Position numbers and translations under genes: made by a program. The notes below the pieces were generated by a model. The model had not been told where the DNA came from. It worked only from the letters and a program-made list of their open reading frames with translations, and ran no database searches. A DNA stretch of 64,000 nucleotides from Ochotona curzoniae (Eukaryota; Chordata; Mammalia; Lagomorpha; Ochotonidae): assembly GCF_017591425.1 (NCBI RefSeq), contig NW_024467121.1, positions 1,178,001 through 1,242,000 of the forward strand, read 5' to 3'. Positions within the stretch are counted from its first letter, which is position 1; each line of letters opens with the position of its first letter. Shown here one piece after another: positions 31,601-39,070 of the stretch.

Positions 31601-32395
31601 ACTTAGGATTTTATTGATTTACATTTTTTTTCCTGAAATATATAACACTTTACAAAGGAAGGGATATTCTAATGCTTTGCACTTTGAATGTTTTATGAAT
31701 TCTTTGTTTTTATTGTGGCCAACTTAAATTACCCATACTCATTTAAGATGTAATTTTTGTCAGTTTTTAGTAACTTTAATTAATTTACATAATTAAAGCT
31801 ATTTGCTCTATGAAAAGGTAAGTTTGTTATATAATAATTCTAGAAAAATCTTGTTTTAAATAACTTGGCAATGAAATCCAGCTATTACCATTTTCCCAAC
31901 CATAAGCCTTCCATACAACTGTGTGTTGCAGTAAATTCTTTCCAGATTAACACTAGGGATAACGTGTTCCATAAATTACACTTACCAAGAGAATTGAATG
32001 CATCAGGTTGGATTTGCCTTGATCTGGGCTGGAACCCAACATGATGAGGTTGAATGAAGTTCTAAGATGGTTATCATGGTATTTCATAGACTACACACTG
32101 CTCTTGCAGTGGTCTAGGATGTTTCTAACAAGTTAGCTAAACATAGCCAAGACAATAAATTTTAAGGCACTTAGATTGTGTTTATTCTTTATCTTAATAT
32201 TCGTCTTTTAAAAGTTAAAATTAGTTATGTTTACTCAAAGTCCCCTAAGTAATTTCTCAAGGATTTTCTGTTTTTATAAACTAAATTTTGAAATGCTCTT
32301 AATCTTGTTTGTTTAGGGATGGATCTTTACATATTACTTGCACAGATCAAGAGACTGGAAAATGTGAAGCAATCACCATTGAGGTGGCATCTTAA
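7574..32395 (+). CDS. HSPA14: HSPA14 (Hsp70L1), ribosome-associated Hsp70-like chaperone, 14 coding exons
   Basis: HSPA14 pairs with DNAJC2 (MPP11) in the mammalian ribosome-associated complex, which helps nascent chains fold in the cytosol. The 14 coding exons total 1530 bp, that is 509 residues plus stop, equal to the human protein. All have AG/GT borders and compatible phases. The ATPase fold runs in order: [14 protein letters not shown] (residues 4-17), the connecting helix [17 protein letters not shown] near 115-130, [29 protein letters not shown], the second phosphate loop [15 protein letters not shown] near 193-207, and the adenosine motif [13 protein letters not shown] near 335-347. 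A short C-terminal beta domain follows; the usual alpha-helical lid and EEVD tail are absent, as is normal for this family. Two Hsp70 catalytic aspartates read His (GVHLG) and Lys (VFKLGG), also as in human. It shares a promoter with CDNF and carries a sense nested gene in intron 3. Confidence 0.98.
7631..8562. other. HSPA14 intron 1
   Basis: The left half is CpG island and includes a full palindromic CRE, TGACGTCA, at 7942-7949. The right half is plain sequence. Confidence 0.8.
8563..8643 (+). CDS. HSPA14: HSPA14 exon 2
   Basis: Residues 20-46 ([20 protein letters not shown] and onward). The acceptor is TTTTTTCTAG and the donor GTACTG. Confidence 0.97.
8728..8810 (+). CDS. HSPA14: HSPA14 exon 3
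   Basis: Residues 47-73, with codon 74 (Ser) split. It encodes [17 protein letters not shown]. The donor is GTATGG, phase 2. Confidence 0.97.
8845..8912 (+). pseudogene. U2 snRNA 5'-end retro-insertion with 16-bp TSD
   Basis: 8861-8896 begins ATCGCTTCTTGGCCTTTTGG and ends AAGATCAAGTGTAG. This is U2 snRNA nucleotides 1 to about 36-38 with one substitution (C to T in CTCGG). The perfect 16-mer TACAAATGTATTGACA stands on both sides (8845-8860 and 8897-8912). There is no poly(A) tail, and the Sm site and the rest of U2 are absent, so it is a truncated retropseudogene and not a functional gene. Confidence 0.93.
9495..9660 (-). mobile_element. MIR relic
   Basis: Antisense MIR order: ATAGATGAGAAAATCAAGGC, then a decayed AAGAAGTTGTGGCATTTC, then TCAGGTCTCCTAACACCTAGG. 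Confidence 0.55.
10914..10926 (+). promoter_or_regulatory. Candidate splice acceptor upstream of the MSANTD ORF
   Basis: The CTTGCTGCCTCAG/T acceptor ends at 10925. The sequence from 10926 to the ATG at 10948 is 22 nt, which continues the phase-2 end of HSPA14 exon 3 in frame (Ser, then NRPSQLT, then Met). Another AG at 10790 (GGCTTTCTAG) would meet a stop at once in that frame but could serve a non-coding leader. Confidence 0.4.
10948..11509 (+). CDS. MSANTD7: MSANTD gene coding exon 1
   Basis: 187 codons plus one base; it holds the whole SANT-like domain. The start chosen is [16 protein letters not shown]. An in-frame extension upstream to an acceptor at 10925 is possible. Reading through the donor gives only a short different tail before a stop. 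Confidence 0.8.
10948..12483 (+). CDS. MSANTD7: Myb/SANT-like DNA-binding protein nested in HSPA14 intron 3, probably MSANTD7
   Basis: Two exons, 10948-11509 and 11960-12483, join in phase 1 across GGCACAG/GTAACT and TTTTTCAG/GGTGCT to an uninterrupted 361-residue frame. Residues about 10-100 form a Myb/SANT-like (trihelix-type) domain: [64 protein letters not shown]. Residues about 120-185 are acidic and Ser-rich. About 190-260 is Ser/Pro-rich and probably disordered. A basic RWARRRRRS patch at about 260 precedes a helical, coiled-coil-like tail ([35 protein letters not shown]). The SANT part closely resembles those in ZSCAN29/ZSCAN20, but no SCAN box or zinc finger is present. I recall a human MSANTD7 at 10p13, which fits the position; the symbol rests on that memory. 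It is presumably a nuclear DNA-binding protein; its targets are unknown to me. No CpG-rich promoter of its own is visible, so it may use the HSPA14 promoter. Confidence 0.82.
11960..12483 (+). CDS. MSANTD7: MSANTD gene coding exon 2
   Basis: It begins [10 protein letters not shown] after TTTGTTTTTCAG and ends [10 protein letters not shown] then TAG. The 450-bp intron before it is free of recognisable repeats. Confidence 0.8.
12700..12840 (+). mobile_element. MIR relic
   Basis: Sense MIR landmarks: CAGTTTCCCCATTTGTAAAG, then GGCTGTTGTGAGGATCACAT. Confidence 0.7.
14335..14440 (+). mobile_element. MIR relic
   Basis: Sense MIR landmarks: TATAAAGTGGGAAACTACTA, CTACCTCACAGGGGTGTTGT, then GAGGATGAATGTAAATGC. 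Confidence 0.7.
14671..14680 (+). promoter_or_regulatory. Candidate poly(A) signal for the nested gene
   Basis: Overlapping AATAAATAAA, followed by TTTTACTTGTCTGTAGTTGTGGGT. It is a strong-looking signal 2.2 kb after the MSANTD stop; whether it is used is unknown. Confidence 0.3.
15185..15260 (+). mobile_element. MIR core relic
   Basis: Sense MIR core: TTAGCTGTGTGACTACTGAG, then CAAGCTAGTTTCCTC. Confidence 0.55.
16347..16395 (+). CDS. HSPA14: HSPA14 exon 4
   Basis: A 49-bp exon, residues 74-90 ([17 protein letters not shown]). The acceptor is TTATGGACAG and the donor GTGAGT. Confidence 0.95.
16529..16634 (+). CDS. HSPA14: HSPA14 exon 5
   Basis: Residues 91-125 ([17 protein letters not shown] and onward). 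The preceding intron is only 133 bp. The donor is GTATTG. Confidence 0.97.
16635..17941. other. HSPA14 intron 5
   Basis: It contains one old antisense CSINE (16885-17130) and otherwise unremarkable AT-rich DNA. Confidence 0.75.
16885..17130 (-). mobile_element. Old CSINE
   Basis: Antisense and diverged: GGGGCCCAAGCACTTCAGCT, GGGAGCTAGATTAGAAGCG, GCACCCATATGGGATGCTG. Confidence 0.75.
17942..18032 (+). CDS. HSPA14: HSPA14 exon 6
   Basis: Residues 126-155 ([29 protein letters not shown]). The acceptor is TAATATATAG and the donor GTAAGT. Confidence 0.97.
18871..19092 (-). mobile_element. Old CSINE (left arm of an inverted pair)
   Basis: Antisense: AAGTTTTTATTTCTTTGAAA, GGCAGAGAAACTGAGAG, TTTACTCCCCAAATGCCTG. 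It ends next to the sense copy at 19099. Confidence 0.7.
19099..19405 (+). mobile_element. Old CSINE (right arm of an inverted pair)
   Basis: Sense: GGGGGCTGGCATTGTGGCCC, GGCAGTAGAAGATGGCCCG, CTTTTCAAATAAATTAAATC. Confidence 0.75.
19694..19798 (+). CDS. HSPA14: HSPA14 exon 7
   Basis: Residues 156-190 ([20 protein letters not shown] and onward). The acceptor is GTTCACAG and the donor GTAAAA. The third Ala-rich position reads Gly where I recall Arg in human (EAARAAG). Confidence 0.97.
19799..20999. other. HSPA14 intron 7
   Basis: AT-rich. A poly(T) run at 20589-20604 leads into a small probable L1 3'-end fragment (20590-20710, antisense). Confidence 0.65.
20590..20710 (-). mobile_element. Probable LINE-1 3'-end fragment
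   Basis: After poly(T) and a TTGTTGCTGTTGTTATTATT stretch comes CATGCTACAGTTCTATAGGTAC. This resembles the reverse complement of the CCTATGGAACTGTATCATA end seen in the L1 copy at 53251-53477. Confidence 0.5.
21000..21161 (+). CDS. HSPA14: HSPA14 exon 8
   Basis: Residues 191-244, starting [17 protein letters not shown], the diverged second phosphate loop. The acceptor is CTTTTGAAG and the donor GTGAGT. Confidence 0.97.
21162..22593. other. HSPA14 intron 8
   Basis: AT-rich apart from one young antisense CSINE (22062-22381). Confidence 0.75.
22062..22381 (-). mobile_element. CSINE, full-length
   Basis: Antisense and well preserved: AAAGATTTATTTATTTTTAC, GGGTGCAGGGTCCCAAGGC, GCCCATATGGGATCCCAGC. 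Confidence 0.9.
22594..22749 (+). CDS. HSPA14: HSPA14 exon 9
   Basis: Residues 245-296 ([19 protein letters not shown] and onward). The acceptor is TTTTAATTTAG and the donor GTAAAA. Confidence 0.97.
22750..23591. other. HSPA14 intron 9
   Basis: AT-rich with no recognised repeat except the TG-rich tract (about 23566-23590) directly before exon 10. Confidence 0.7.
23566..23590 (+). promoter_or_regulatory. TG-repeat tract at the HSPA14 exon 10 acceptor
   Basis: TGTGTGTGTGTTTGTGTGTA occupies the last 25 bases of the intron, pushing the CT-rich tract (TTTTCTCTCTCTTC) about 25-40 bases upstream of the AG. UG repeats in RNA are the classical TDP-43 (TARDBP) binding site. Confidence 0.6.
23592..23694 (+). 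CDS. HSPA14: HSPA14 exon 10
   Basis: Residues 297-331 ([19 protein letters not shown] and onward). The acceptor is TATATGTAG, preceded by a TG-repeat tract and, further up, TTTTCTCTCTCTTC. The donor is GTAACA. Confidence 0.96.
23840..23965 (+). mobile_element. CSINE 3'-half fragment
   Basis: Sense 3' half only: GGGAGTGAATCAGCAGTTAG, CCTCCTCTCTCTGTGCTTCT, CAATAAATAAATAAATC. Confidence 0.55.
24994..25042. repeat. 17-bp tandem triplication
   Basis: CTTATGGTTTTCTTATT occurs twice perfectly, followed by a third copy that breaks after CTTATGGTTTTCTT. Confidence 0.95.
25907..26202 (+). mobile_element. Old CSINE
   Basis: Sense: GGTGCCATTTATTCCCCTGG, CAGTGGAAGATGGCCCAAG, TCTCTGCCTTTCAAATACAC. Confidence 0.8.
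28273..28485 (+). CDS. HSPA14: HSPA14 exon 11
   Basis: Residues 332-402. It carries the adenosine-binding motif [16 protein letters not shown] and [16 protein letters not shown]. The donor is GTATGT. Confidence 0.98.
28486..28873. other. HSPA14 intron 11
   Basis: A 388-bp AT-rich intron with nothing recognisable. Confidence 0.7.
28874..29047 (+). CDS. HSPA14: HSPA14 exon 12
   Basis: Residues 403-460 ([20 protein letters not shown] and onward), the start of the short C-terminal beta domain. Confidence 0.98.
29243..29569 (-). mobile_element. Old CSINE
   Basis: Antisense: AGATTTATTTGTTTATTAG, a GAGAGAGAGAGAGA run, CCAACTGCTGATTCAGTCTC, and it ends CAGGCCC. Confidence 0.75.
29590..29880 (-). 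mobile_element. Old CSINE (tandem neighbour)
   Basis: Antisense, directly after the previous copy: CAAATGGCCACAACAGCCAT, GCAGTGGCTTAATACTATGC, ending ACTAGCCCA. Confidence 0.75.
29965..30085 (-). mobile_element. Probable MIR fragment
   Basis: Antisense MIR-like: GCTGAACACCAGGTGATGTA, TTATAAACATTATCTCAGAA, GATGATTAAGAAACTAGC. Confidence 0.5.
30270..30565 (+). mobile_element. Old CSINE
   Basis: Sense, diverged: GGTTAAACTGCCATCAAAAT, TGTACTTGGGCTCCTACATG, GCCTCTCTCTCTTCCTCC. It abuts an antisense copy at 30566. Confidence 0.7.
30566..30858 (-). mobile_element. Old CSINE
   Basis: Antisense: GGGTGCAGGGACCCAAGTGC, TTAGAGAGATGGATCAGAAG, CAGTGGCTTAACCCTCTGCC. Confidence 0.75.
30978..31240 (+). mobile_element. 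5'-truncated CSINE with internal triplication
   Basis: Sense; it starts at CTTCCCATCCAGCCCCCTGC. The segment GGCCCAAAGCCTGTGGG is repeated three times (about 31023-31072) where other copies have one. Confidence 0.85.
31408..31478 (+). CDS. HSPA14: HSPA14 exon 13
   Basis: Residues 461-483 ([19 protein letters not shown] and onward). The acceptor is TATCAACAG and the donor GTACAG, phase 2. Confidence 0.97.
31479..32316. other. HSPA14 intron 13
   Basis: AT-rich; it holds a 30-bp direct duplication (31529-31558 and 31571-31600) and nothing else recognised. Confidence 0.7.
31529..31600. repeat. 30-bp direct duplication
   Basis: The unit ACTTTTTTGATTACTGATAA plus TTTACTTAAA is present twice, 12 bp apart. 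The copies are identical by eye. Confidence 0.9.
32317..32395 (+). CDS. HSPA14: HSPA14 exon 14 with stop
   Basis: Residues 484-509 ([20 protein letters not shown], then TIEVAS) followed by TAA at 32393-32395. Confidence 0.97.
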
Positions 32396-32502
32396 TGAGA
32401 CCAAGACTTTTTTAGAACTAGGATATCAGCATACCCTGATTTTGTGTATAAGTGGTGTTTGTATTAAAATATTTTTTTCAATGAATTATCTAACTTGTTT
32501 CT

Positions 32503-32678
32503 ATTAAACTACAATATATTGATAAGCATAGTAACCTTGTTTTGTTTTCATTAGATGAAACACTACTAATGGGAAATATAAAGCCTTTTTCAGTCATAAG
32601 TTGCTTAGAATTAAATTGAGCTTATTGAAGGAAATTTTGCATGACATTTTCAAAAATTATTTGCTAATTGCCAATAAA
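32503..32678 (+). promoter_or_regulatory. HSPA14 candidate poly(A) signals
   Basis: ATTAAA at 32503-32508 and AATAAA at 32673-32678 are the first signals after the stop codon. A CSINE begins at 32757, so the 3' UTR probably ends before that. Confidence 0.5.
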
Positions 32679-32756
32679 AATATTTGATAGGTTCTTGTTA
32701 TATAATTAAAACCTTGACATTAATTGAAAAAATGCAGAAACATAAGTAATGTACCT

Positions 32757-33090
32757 TTTTTTTTTTTAAGATTTATTTATTCATTGGAAAGTCAGATATA
32801 CAGAGAGGAGGAGAGACAGAGAGGAAGATCTTCCATCCAGTGATTCACTCCCCAAGTGAGCGCAATAGCCGGTGCTATGCCGATCTGAAGCCAGGATCCA
32901 GGAACTTCTTCTGGGTCTCCCACACGGGTGCAGGGTCCCAAAGCTTTGGGCTGTCCTCAACTGCTTTCCCAGGCCACAATCAGGGAGCTGGATGGGAAGT
33001 GGAGCTGCTGGGATTAGAACCGGCGCCCACATGGGATCCTGGTGCATTCAAGGCGAGGACTTTAGCCGCTAGGCCACACTGCCAGGCCCT
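32757..33090 (-). mobile_element. CSINE, full-length, young
   Basis: Antisense: AGGAGGAGAGACAGAGAGGA, GGGTGCAGGGTCCCAAAGC, AGAACCGGCGCCCACATGGG. The target-site duplication GTACCTT is at 32751-32757 and 33091-33097. Confidence 0.92.
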
Positions 33091-33533
33091 GTACCTTATT
33101 TTTTAAAAAAACTAAAAGGGAACTGGTAAGTTCTCAGTGTGTGTGTGTGTATACACTTAGAAGTCTCTAGAAGGCTGAAGGTCAGACGCTTAAACTGGCT
33201 TCTTTTATGGAGGGAAGTACAGGAATGGATTTTTACCTTTTTTATTTTCAGTTTAGTTGGTTTTTTCTTCCTTCTATGAGTGTTTTCATTTTGAAGCTTT
33301 TTCCATTTTAAGACAAGCATGACCACATTGTATTCATTAGGGAACATTTGCTACCACTGAGACACCTGGTCTCCCGGAAGGAGCTTCCATTCACTTGAAG
33401 AGGAAATGTTTACTTGGCAGATAAAAAAAACAGTGTAATTTTTAAAAAATCTGCTGAAAACTTATGGATTTTGTTTTGAAAACTTATTAAATTTGATTTT
33501 CATGGATATAGGTCATAGTTCTCTTCTAATGCT

Positions 33534-33870
33534 TTCTTTTTTTTAAGATTTATTTATTTTTATTGGAAAGGTGGATATACAGAGAGGAGGAGGAGAGACA
33601 GAGAGGAAGATCTTCCGTCCGATGATTCATTCCCCAAGCGGCTGCAACAGCTGGAGCTGAGCCAGTCCAAAGCCAGGAGCCAGGAGCTCTTCCGGGTCTC
33701 CCACGCAGGTGCAGGGTCCCAAGGCTTTGGGCCGTCCTTGACTGCTTTCCCAGGCCACAAGCAGGGAGCTGGATGGGAACCAGGGATGCCAGGATTGGAA
33801 CCGGCACCCATATGGGATCCCGGCGTGTTCAGGGCAAGGACTTTAAGCATTATGCTATTGCGCTGGGCCC
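33534..33870 (-). mobile_element. CSINE, full-length, young
   Basis: Antisense. The target-site duplication TCTAATGCT is at 33525-33533 and 33871-33879. Consensus blocks are well kept (CACCCATATGGGATCCCGGC). Confidence 0.93.
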
Positions 33871-34144
33871 TCTAATGCTCTCTAAAAATACAGAACCCAA
33901 TCTGAAAAGTTTTGCTTGGTTATTTGGCATTAAATCATTGACAGAGCCACAAAGTCAAGCAAGTCTGTAAGTACAGAAGCCGCCCACTGAGGTATACTCT
34001 TGGAACTGACTGCTTCTTATGATCTTTTCTAAAGTCATATTAAAATTAAAAGTAAAATATGTACAAAAATTTCTAAGTCTTTTCAATAATACTTTGGAAA
34101 ACTGCATGAAGATTCTATTTTGTGGATATTATTTTCTTTTAAAA

Positions 34145-34290
34145 ATAGATCATGAGTTGGCAAACTATCCCATAACTATTTCTATAAATAAAGTTTTACT
34201 AAAACATGGCCATATTCAGTTGTTACATATATTATTTATAGCTCTTTTACATTATACAGGCAGAGGTGAGTAGCTGCAGTAGATACTACA
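34145..34290 (+). mobile_element. Probable hAT-type DNA transposon relic (non-autonomous)
   Basis: GAGTTGGCAAACTAT, CTATAAATAAAGTTTTACTA and a final GGCAGAGGTGAGTAGCTGC match the order of a common ancient mammalian DNA-transposon repeat. I do not name the subfamily with certainty. Confidence 0.45.
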
Positions 34291-34315
34291 TGGCCCACTT
34301 AAAGGAAAACGATGG

Positions 34316-34606
34316 GGAATGGGCTTTGTGGCATAGCTGTGATGATTCCCACATAGAATGCTTTTGTGCCATATGGGAGTGCCTGGGTTCCAGTACCTGC
34401 TTTGCTTCCCATCAGCTTCTTGCTTATTCACACTTATACACACCTTGGGAGTCAGAAGGTGATGGTTCAAGAACCTGGGTCACTTCAACCACCCTGAGTG
34501 CCTGTCTGGCCTCCTAACTTCCGAGTTGTTGTGGGCATTTTGGGTGTGGACCAGGGGATAGGAGCCTCTCTTTTCATTGTTGCTCTCTGGTAAATAAATA
34601 AAATTT
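34316..34606 (+). mobile_element. Old CSINE
   Basis: Sense and diverged: GGGCTTTGTGGCATAGCTGT, TTTTGTGCCATATGGGAGTG, CTCTGGTAAATAAATAAAAT. Confidence 0.65.
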
Positions 34607-35162
34607 CTCAACTTTGAAGTAGATTATTCAAATTTATAAATCAAAGGACCTAATTTAAAAGCCTACTTTTCCATATTCATGTGATAACATACTTATTTGC
34701 TTATTTTCTCTACTAGATTAAGTATTCACAGAGCAGTTAGTCTTCATTATCATTTGTCTCAGCCCCGGAACAGTACCTGAGCATATTCAGTGCTTCATAA
34801 ATGTCCGTCAAATAAATGACTTACATGGAAAAGAAGTCATATTAATACCTAGTAGTACAATGGCCAGTAACTACATTTTTGGCATATTTTGTAGTTTGCT
34901 TAGAAATACAACAAAGAAAAAAAGGCTATCACTAATTGTGACTGTATTAGTCAGCCTTACATATTTTTTTCCTGTAGATCTAATGAAATTTAAGACTGTC
35001 ATTAAATACTATGTTGCTTCATGAAATACTTCAAAATTTTCTTTCTAAATTATTTTGGTTTTTGTTTTTGTTTTAAAAGTTAAATTACATTAACTTTTCC
35101 TATTTATAAAAATTATACATGTTCATTTTGAGGTTAAAAAAATTTTAATATCAAAAAATCCT

Positions 35163-35446
35163 TGGGGCCAGCATCATGACATAGAAGATTAAACTGCCAC
35201 CTGTGACACCAACCAGCATCCCATGGGTGCCAGTTTGCTGGCTACTGCACTTCCTATCCAACTTCCTACTGATAAACCTGGAAGAGCATTAGGAGACAGT
35301 CTGAATTCTTGGGCCCCTGAACCCAAATTGGAGACCTCGATAAAGCTTTGTCCTGTTGTAGCCATGTGGAGAGTGAACCAGAAGATGGAAGGTCTCTCTG
35401 TAACTCTGCTTCTCAAATATGTAAATAAATCTTAAAAAAAAAAAGC
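35163..35446 (+). mobile_element. CSINE, older type
   Basis: Sense: GGGGCCAGCATCATGACATA, CAGCATCCCATGGGTGCCAG, CTTCTCAAATATGTAAATAAATCTT ending in A11. Confidence 0.85.
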
Positions 35447-36248
35447 TATATTCTACTACTCAGAGTAGTAACTGTTTAAACTTGAACACTTGATAATTTT
35501 TATACATTTTTAGGTTGAAAATTTTAAGTTTTTGCATGTAGACATTTACATACTGCATTTATATTAGTATAAAAATATTCATGATAATGATCATAATGTG
35601 GGGGAAAGAAGGATATATTATACATGGTATGATTCAATGAATCAGAATTTATAACTATGATATGATATCTACATATTTGTTATTCTGTATATATTAACTT
35701 TCTCAAATAAGAGAAAATGTGATGTCTGCCTTTTTGGGAATGGCTTATTTCACATCGCACAGTGATCTCCAGTTCCATACATTTTATTGTTAGTATCAGG
35801 AATTATTCTTTTTTAAGCTGATAATTCATCTCATACACACACACTCACATATATCAAGGTTTTTTCTCCAGTGTTTTGGAGTGGCTGTGAATGTGGCAGT
35901 GCAGTTATCTCTCATATGCTGAGTTCATTTGCTTTGGAATTATTCCTAAGAGTAGGATACCTGGACCATATGGTAGTTCCATTTTCAGTTTTCTGAAAAA
36001 TTTCCATACTGTTTTTTTTATGGTTGCACCAATTTGCATTCCCATGAACAATGCAGTAGAGTACCCTTTTACCCACAACTTCATCAGCATTGTTTTTTAT
36101 AATGGCCATTTGTGGTTTTGGTTTTTAGCCATTCTAGTTGATAGCATGTTGTGGTTTTCACTTGCATTTTCCTTGATGGCTAGCAACCCTGAGCATTTCT
36201 TTGTGTTGGCAATTTGTATTTCATCCTTTGAAAAATGCCTTTTTGTAT

Positions 36249-36445
36249 CCTTTTTTTTTTTAGCTTGCAAAGTAAGATTTATTTAAGAAAGGGGGAAAAG
36301 CAGCTCCTGCCATAGTAGCAGGAGGGAGAATCCACAAAAGGAAAAAAGCAAAAAAAAACCCCTGAGAAAATGGTGGAGATGGGGTCTCTCATACACCATC
36401 TCAGGGGTGTCACTCACAGGACAAAGGGAAGAAAAAACAGAAAAG
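36249..36445 (-). mobile_element. Unidentified poly(A)-tailed retrocopy inside the L1
   Basis: On the plus strand a T10 run is followed by AGCTTGCAAAGTAAGATTTA and about 180 bp unlike the flanking L1. On the minus strand this ends TTAAATAAATCTTACTTTGC, then AAGCT and poly(A), so a polyadenylated RNA was copied. An inverted repeat CCCCTGAGA / TCTCAGGGG (about 36359-36410) lies inside. The source is unknown to me; an LTR end or an mRNA 3' UTR are both possible. Confidence 0.55.
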
Positions 36446-37344
36446 TCATTCGCAGATGTAACTGGATTGTTTTCTTGAGTGTCTTGAGCTTATATTCTGG
36501 ATGTTAATCCTTTATAAGATGTACAATTTGCAAAAGCTTTGCTCTGTTCTGTTGATTATCTCTTGACTTTGTTTCCTTTGCTGTGAAGAAGCTTCTCAAC
36601 TTAATGTAATCCTGTTTGCTGGTTTTGCTTTTCTTTCTTGTGCTTCTGCGGTGCTGTCCAGGAAGTCCGCCTAGGCCAGTGTCTTGCAGCATTTCCCTTA
36701 TGTTTTCCTTTAGTAATTTGATGGTTTAAGGTCTTCACTTTAGATCCTTGATTCACTTTTAGTTCAATTTTTTATAGGTTGTAAGGTAAGGGTCTTTTTT
36801 CAGATGTATGTATATAGAAATCCAATTTTCTCAACATCATTTGTTGAATAAGACTGCCCTTTCTCTAGGGAATGATTTTAGCTCATTTGTCAATGATTAG
36901 TTGGTTTTGGATCTGAGGATTTATTGCCGGGATTTCTATTCTGTTAGTCTATATATCTACTTTATGCCAACAGTATGCTATTGGATTACAAACAATCCTT
37001 TAGTGTCCATTAATCTGGTTTTATAATCCCTCTGGCTTTTGTGTGAAATTGCTTTGGATATGCAGGGTGTTTTGTGTTTCCATATGAATTTTTTCTTTTC
37101 TTGTTCGGTGAAGAAACTCCTTGGAATGTGATTGGGATTTGATTGAATCTGCAAGTTATTTTGGGTCATATGGACATTTTGATGTGAATTCTTCCAATGC
37201 AAAAATAGGGAAGATTTCTCCTTTTTCATGTCTATTTCTTCTATTACTTTTTTCTAAATTTTATGATAGAGATCTTCCATATCCCTGGTTACACTTATCC
37301 CAAGCAATTAAACATTTTTTGTAATAGTGTTACTAGTGGACTAG

Positions 37345-37719
37345 TTTTTTTTTTTTTTTTTTTTTTTTTTTGCTTTGTAAAGATTTACTTTTATTTTTAT
37401 TGGAAAGGCAGACTTATAGAGAGAAGACTTGGAGAGAAAGATCTTACATCTGCTATTTTTAGTGTGATTATATGTAATACAGTAATTATATGTATGTTCC
37501 ATATTCCCCACTGGCCATAACAGCCAGAGCTGAGCTAATCCGAAGCCTAAAGCCTCTTCTGGGTTTCCCCTGCAGGTGCAGGGTCCCAAGGCTCTAGGTT
37601 GTCTTCTACTACTTTCCCAGGCCACAAGCAGGGAGCTGGATGGGAAGCAGGGGCCACATGGACACGAACCATCACCCATATGTGATCCTGGCGCATGTAA
37701 AGTTACTGTGCTGGGCCCA
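37345..37719 (-). mobile_element. CSINE inserted in L1, with a 48-bp foreign segment
   Basis: A T27 run starts the antisense copy, which continues AAAGATTTACTTTTATTTTT and ends GTGCTGGGCCC. Between ATCTGCTATT and CCCCACTGGCC stand about 48 extra AT-rich bases (37459-37506). Confidence 0.88.
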
Positions 37720-37855
37720 ACTGGACTGATTTTATAAATTCTTCCTCAGCCAGAACATTGTTGGAATATGGGAATGATACTGTAAGCCCTACAACTTTAC
37801 TACACTCTTCTCAAGTTCCTAGTAGAATCTTTTTATTTTACCTATATAAGAATCT

Positions 37856-38175
37856 TCTGGGGTGTGGCATGCTGGTTAAATGGCTAAATTCTTACTTTTC
37901 ACATGCCAGGATCCCATATGGGTGCCAGTTTATGTCCCTGCTGCTCCATTTTCCATCCAGCTTCCTGCCTGTGGCCTGGAAAAGCAGTGGATGGCCCAAA
38001 GTGTTGGGACCCTGTACCCACCTGGGGGACCCAGATGAAGCTCCTGGCTCCTGGCTTTGGATCAGCTTAGCTCTGGCCATTGCAGCCATTTGGAGAATGA
38101 ATCAGCAGATGCTCTTTTTGTTTCTTCTCTCCATAACTCTTATCTGGCTTTCCCAAAATAAAAAAAAAATTTAAA
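37856..38175 (+). mobile_element. CSINE inserted in L1
   Basis: Sense: GGGGTGTGGCATGCTGGTTA, GGATCCCATATGGGTGCCAG, GGCTTTCCCAAAATAAAAAA. Confidence 0.9.
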
Positions 38176-38828
38176 GTCATGTCAATTAGCCAACAGGGAT
38201 AATCTGATTCTGTCCTGTCCGATTTGTATCTCTTGAATTCTTTGTTCTTGCAGAATGGCTTTGGCTAAAATCTCCAGAACTGTATTGAATAGTAGAAGTG
38301 AGAGTGGACATTCATGTCTTATTCTGGATCTTGTGGAAATGCTTCCAGCTTTTGCCTATTTAATGATTTTGGCTGTAAGTTTCTCATATACTGCCTTAAT
38401 TTGCATATTCCTTCCAGGTCCGATTTCTTTAAGATTCCCATCTTGAAAGTGTATGGTGTTTTATCAAAATCTTTCTCTGCATCTATTAAGATAATCAGTT
38501 TTTGACCATTTCATTGATGTGATTATAGACAAGATTATCATCTTGCCTATTGATTTGTTTATGTGAAGTTCCCATCCAGGAGTTAAAGAGTTAGGAGCCA
38601 CAGGCACCGGCAGCTGTGGCAGCCTGTCTGTACTCTTTACTGGGTTCTGGAATTTCTTGCTATTCTGTCACTACCTTATTGGCTTCCTTAGTGCTTATGG
38701 AGATGACTTAGCATGAGAGAATGGCTGCTCAAATTGTTTCCTTAGGGAGACAGTCACTGGAGCATCTTAGCTGCCATCTTGTTGTGCCCTCCAAAACCTG
38801 AATACTTGTACCCACAAAAGTTTATGAA

Positions 38829-39070
38829 AGGGGTCAGAGCCATAGCTCAACTGGCTAATCCTCTACCTTCCAATACTGACATCCCATATAGGCACCAGTT
38901 GGTGTCCCAGCTGCTCCACTTCTCATCCAGTGCCCTGCTTATGGCCTGGGCACTGCACTGTTTTGGGAAACCCAGAAGAGGCTTCAGGCTCCTGGCTTCG
39001 GATCAGCTCAGTTCCTTTCTCTTTTTCTTTCTCTGTCAATCTACCTTTGAAATAAAATAATTTTTTACAA
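38829..39070 (+). mobile_element. CSINE with internal deletion
   Basis: Sense: GGTCAGAGCCATAGCTCAAC, CATCCCATATAGGCACCAGT, then a shortened middle and CTACCTTTGAAATAAAATAA. Confidence 0.8.

Larger units (their letters stand above)
35690..38530 (-). mobile_element. LINE-1 relic (ORF2 region), antisense, with nested insertions
   Basis: The plus strand reads as the reverse complement of L1. First comes 3' UTR-like sequence (GGGAATGGCTTATTTCACAT, ATCTCCAGTTCCATACATTT). ORF2 C-terminal sequence follows (GTGGTTTTCACTTGCATTTT, TATATTCTGGATGTTAATCC, TTTCTCAACATCATTTGTTG), then reverse-transcriptase-region sequence (GGCTTTGGCTAAAATCTCCA, TTTCTCTGCATCTATTAAGA). Stops and indels disable it. It is interrupted by an unidentified retrocopy (36249-36445) and CSINEs (37345-37719, 37856-38175). 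Confidence 0.85.

Noticed and set aside
35891..36286. 131-codon frame with hydrophobic stretches
   Set aside because: It lies on the strand opposite an L1 ORF2 relic, so it is non-coding antisense.
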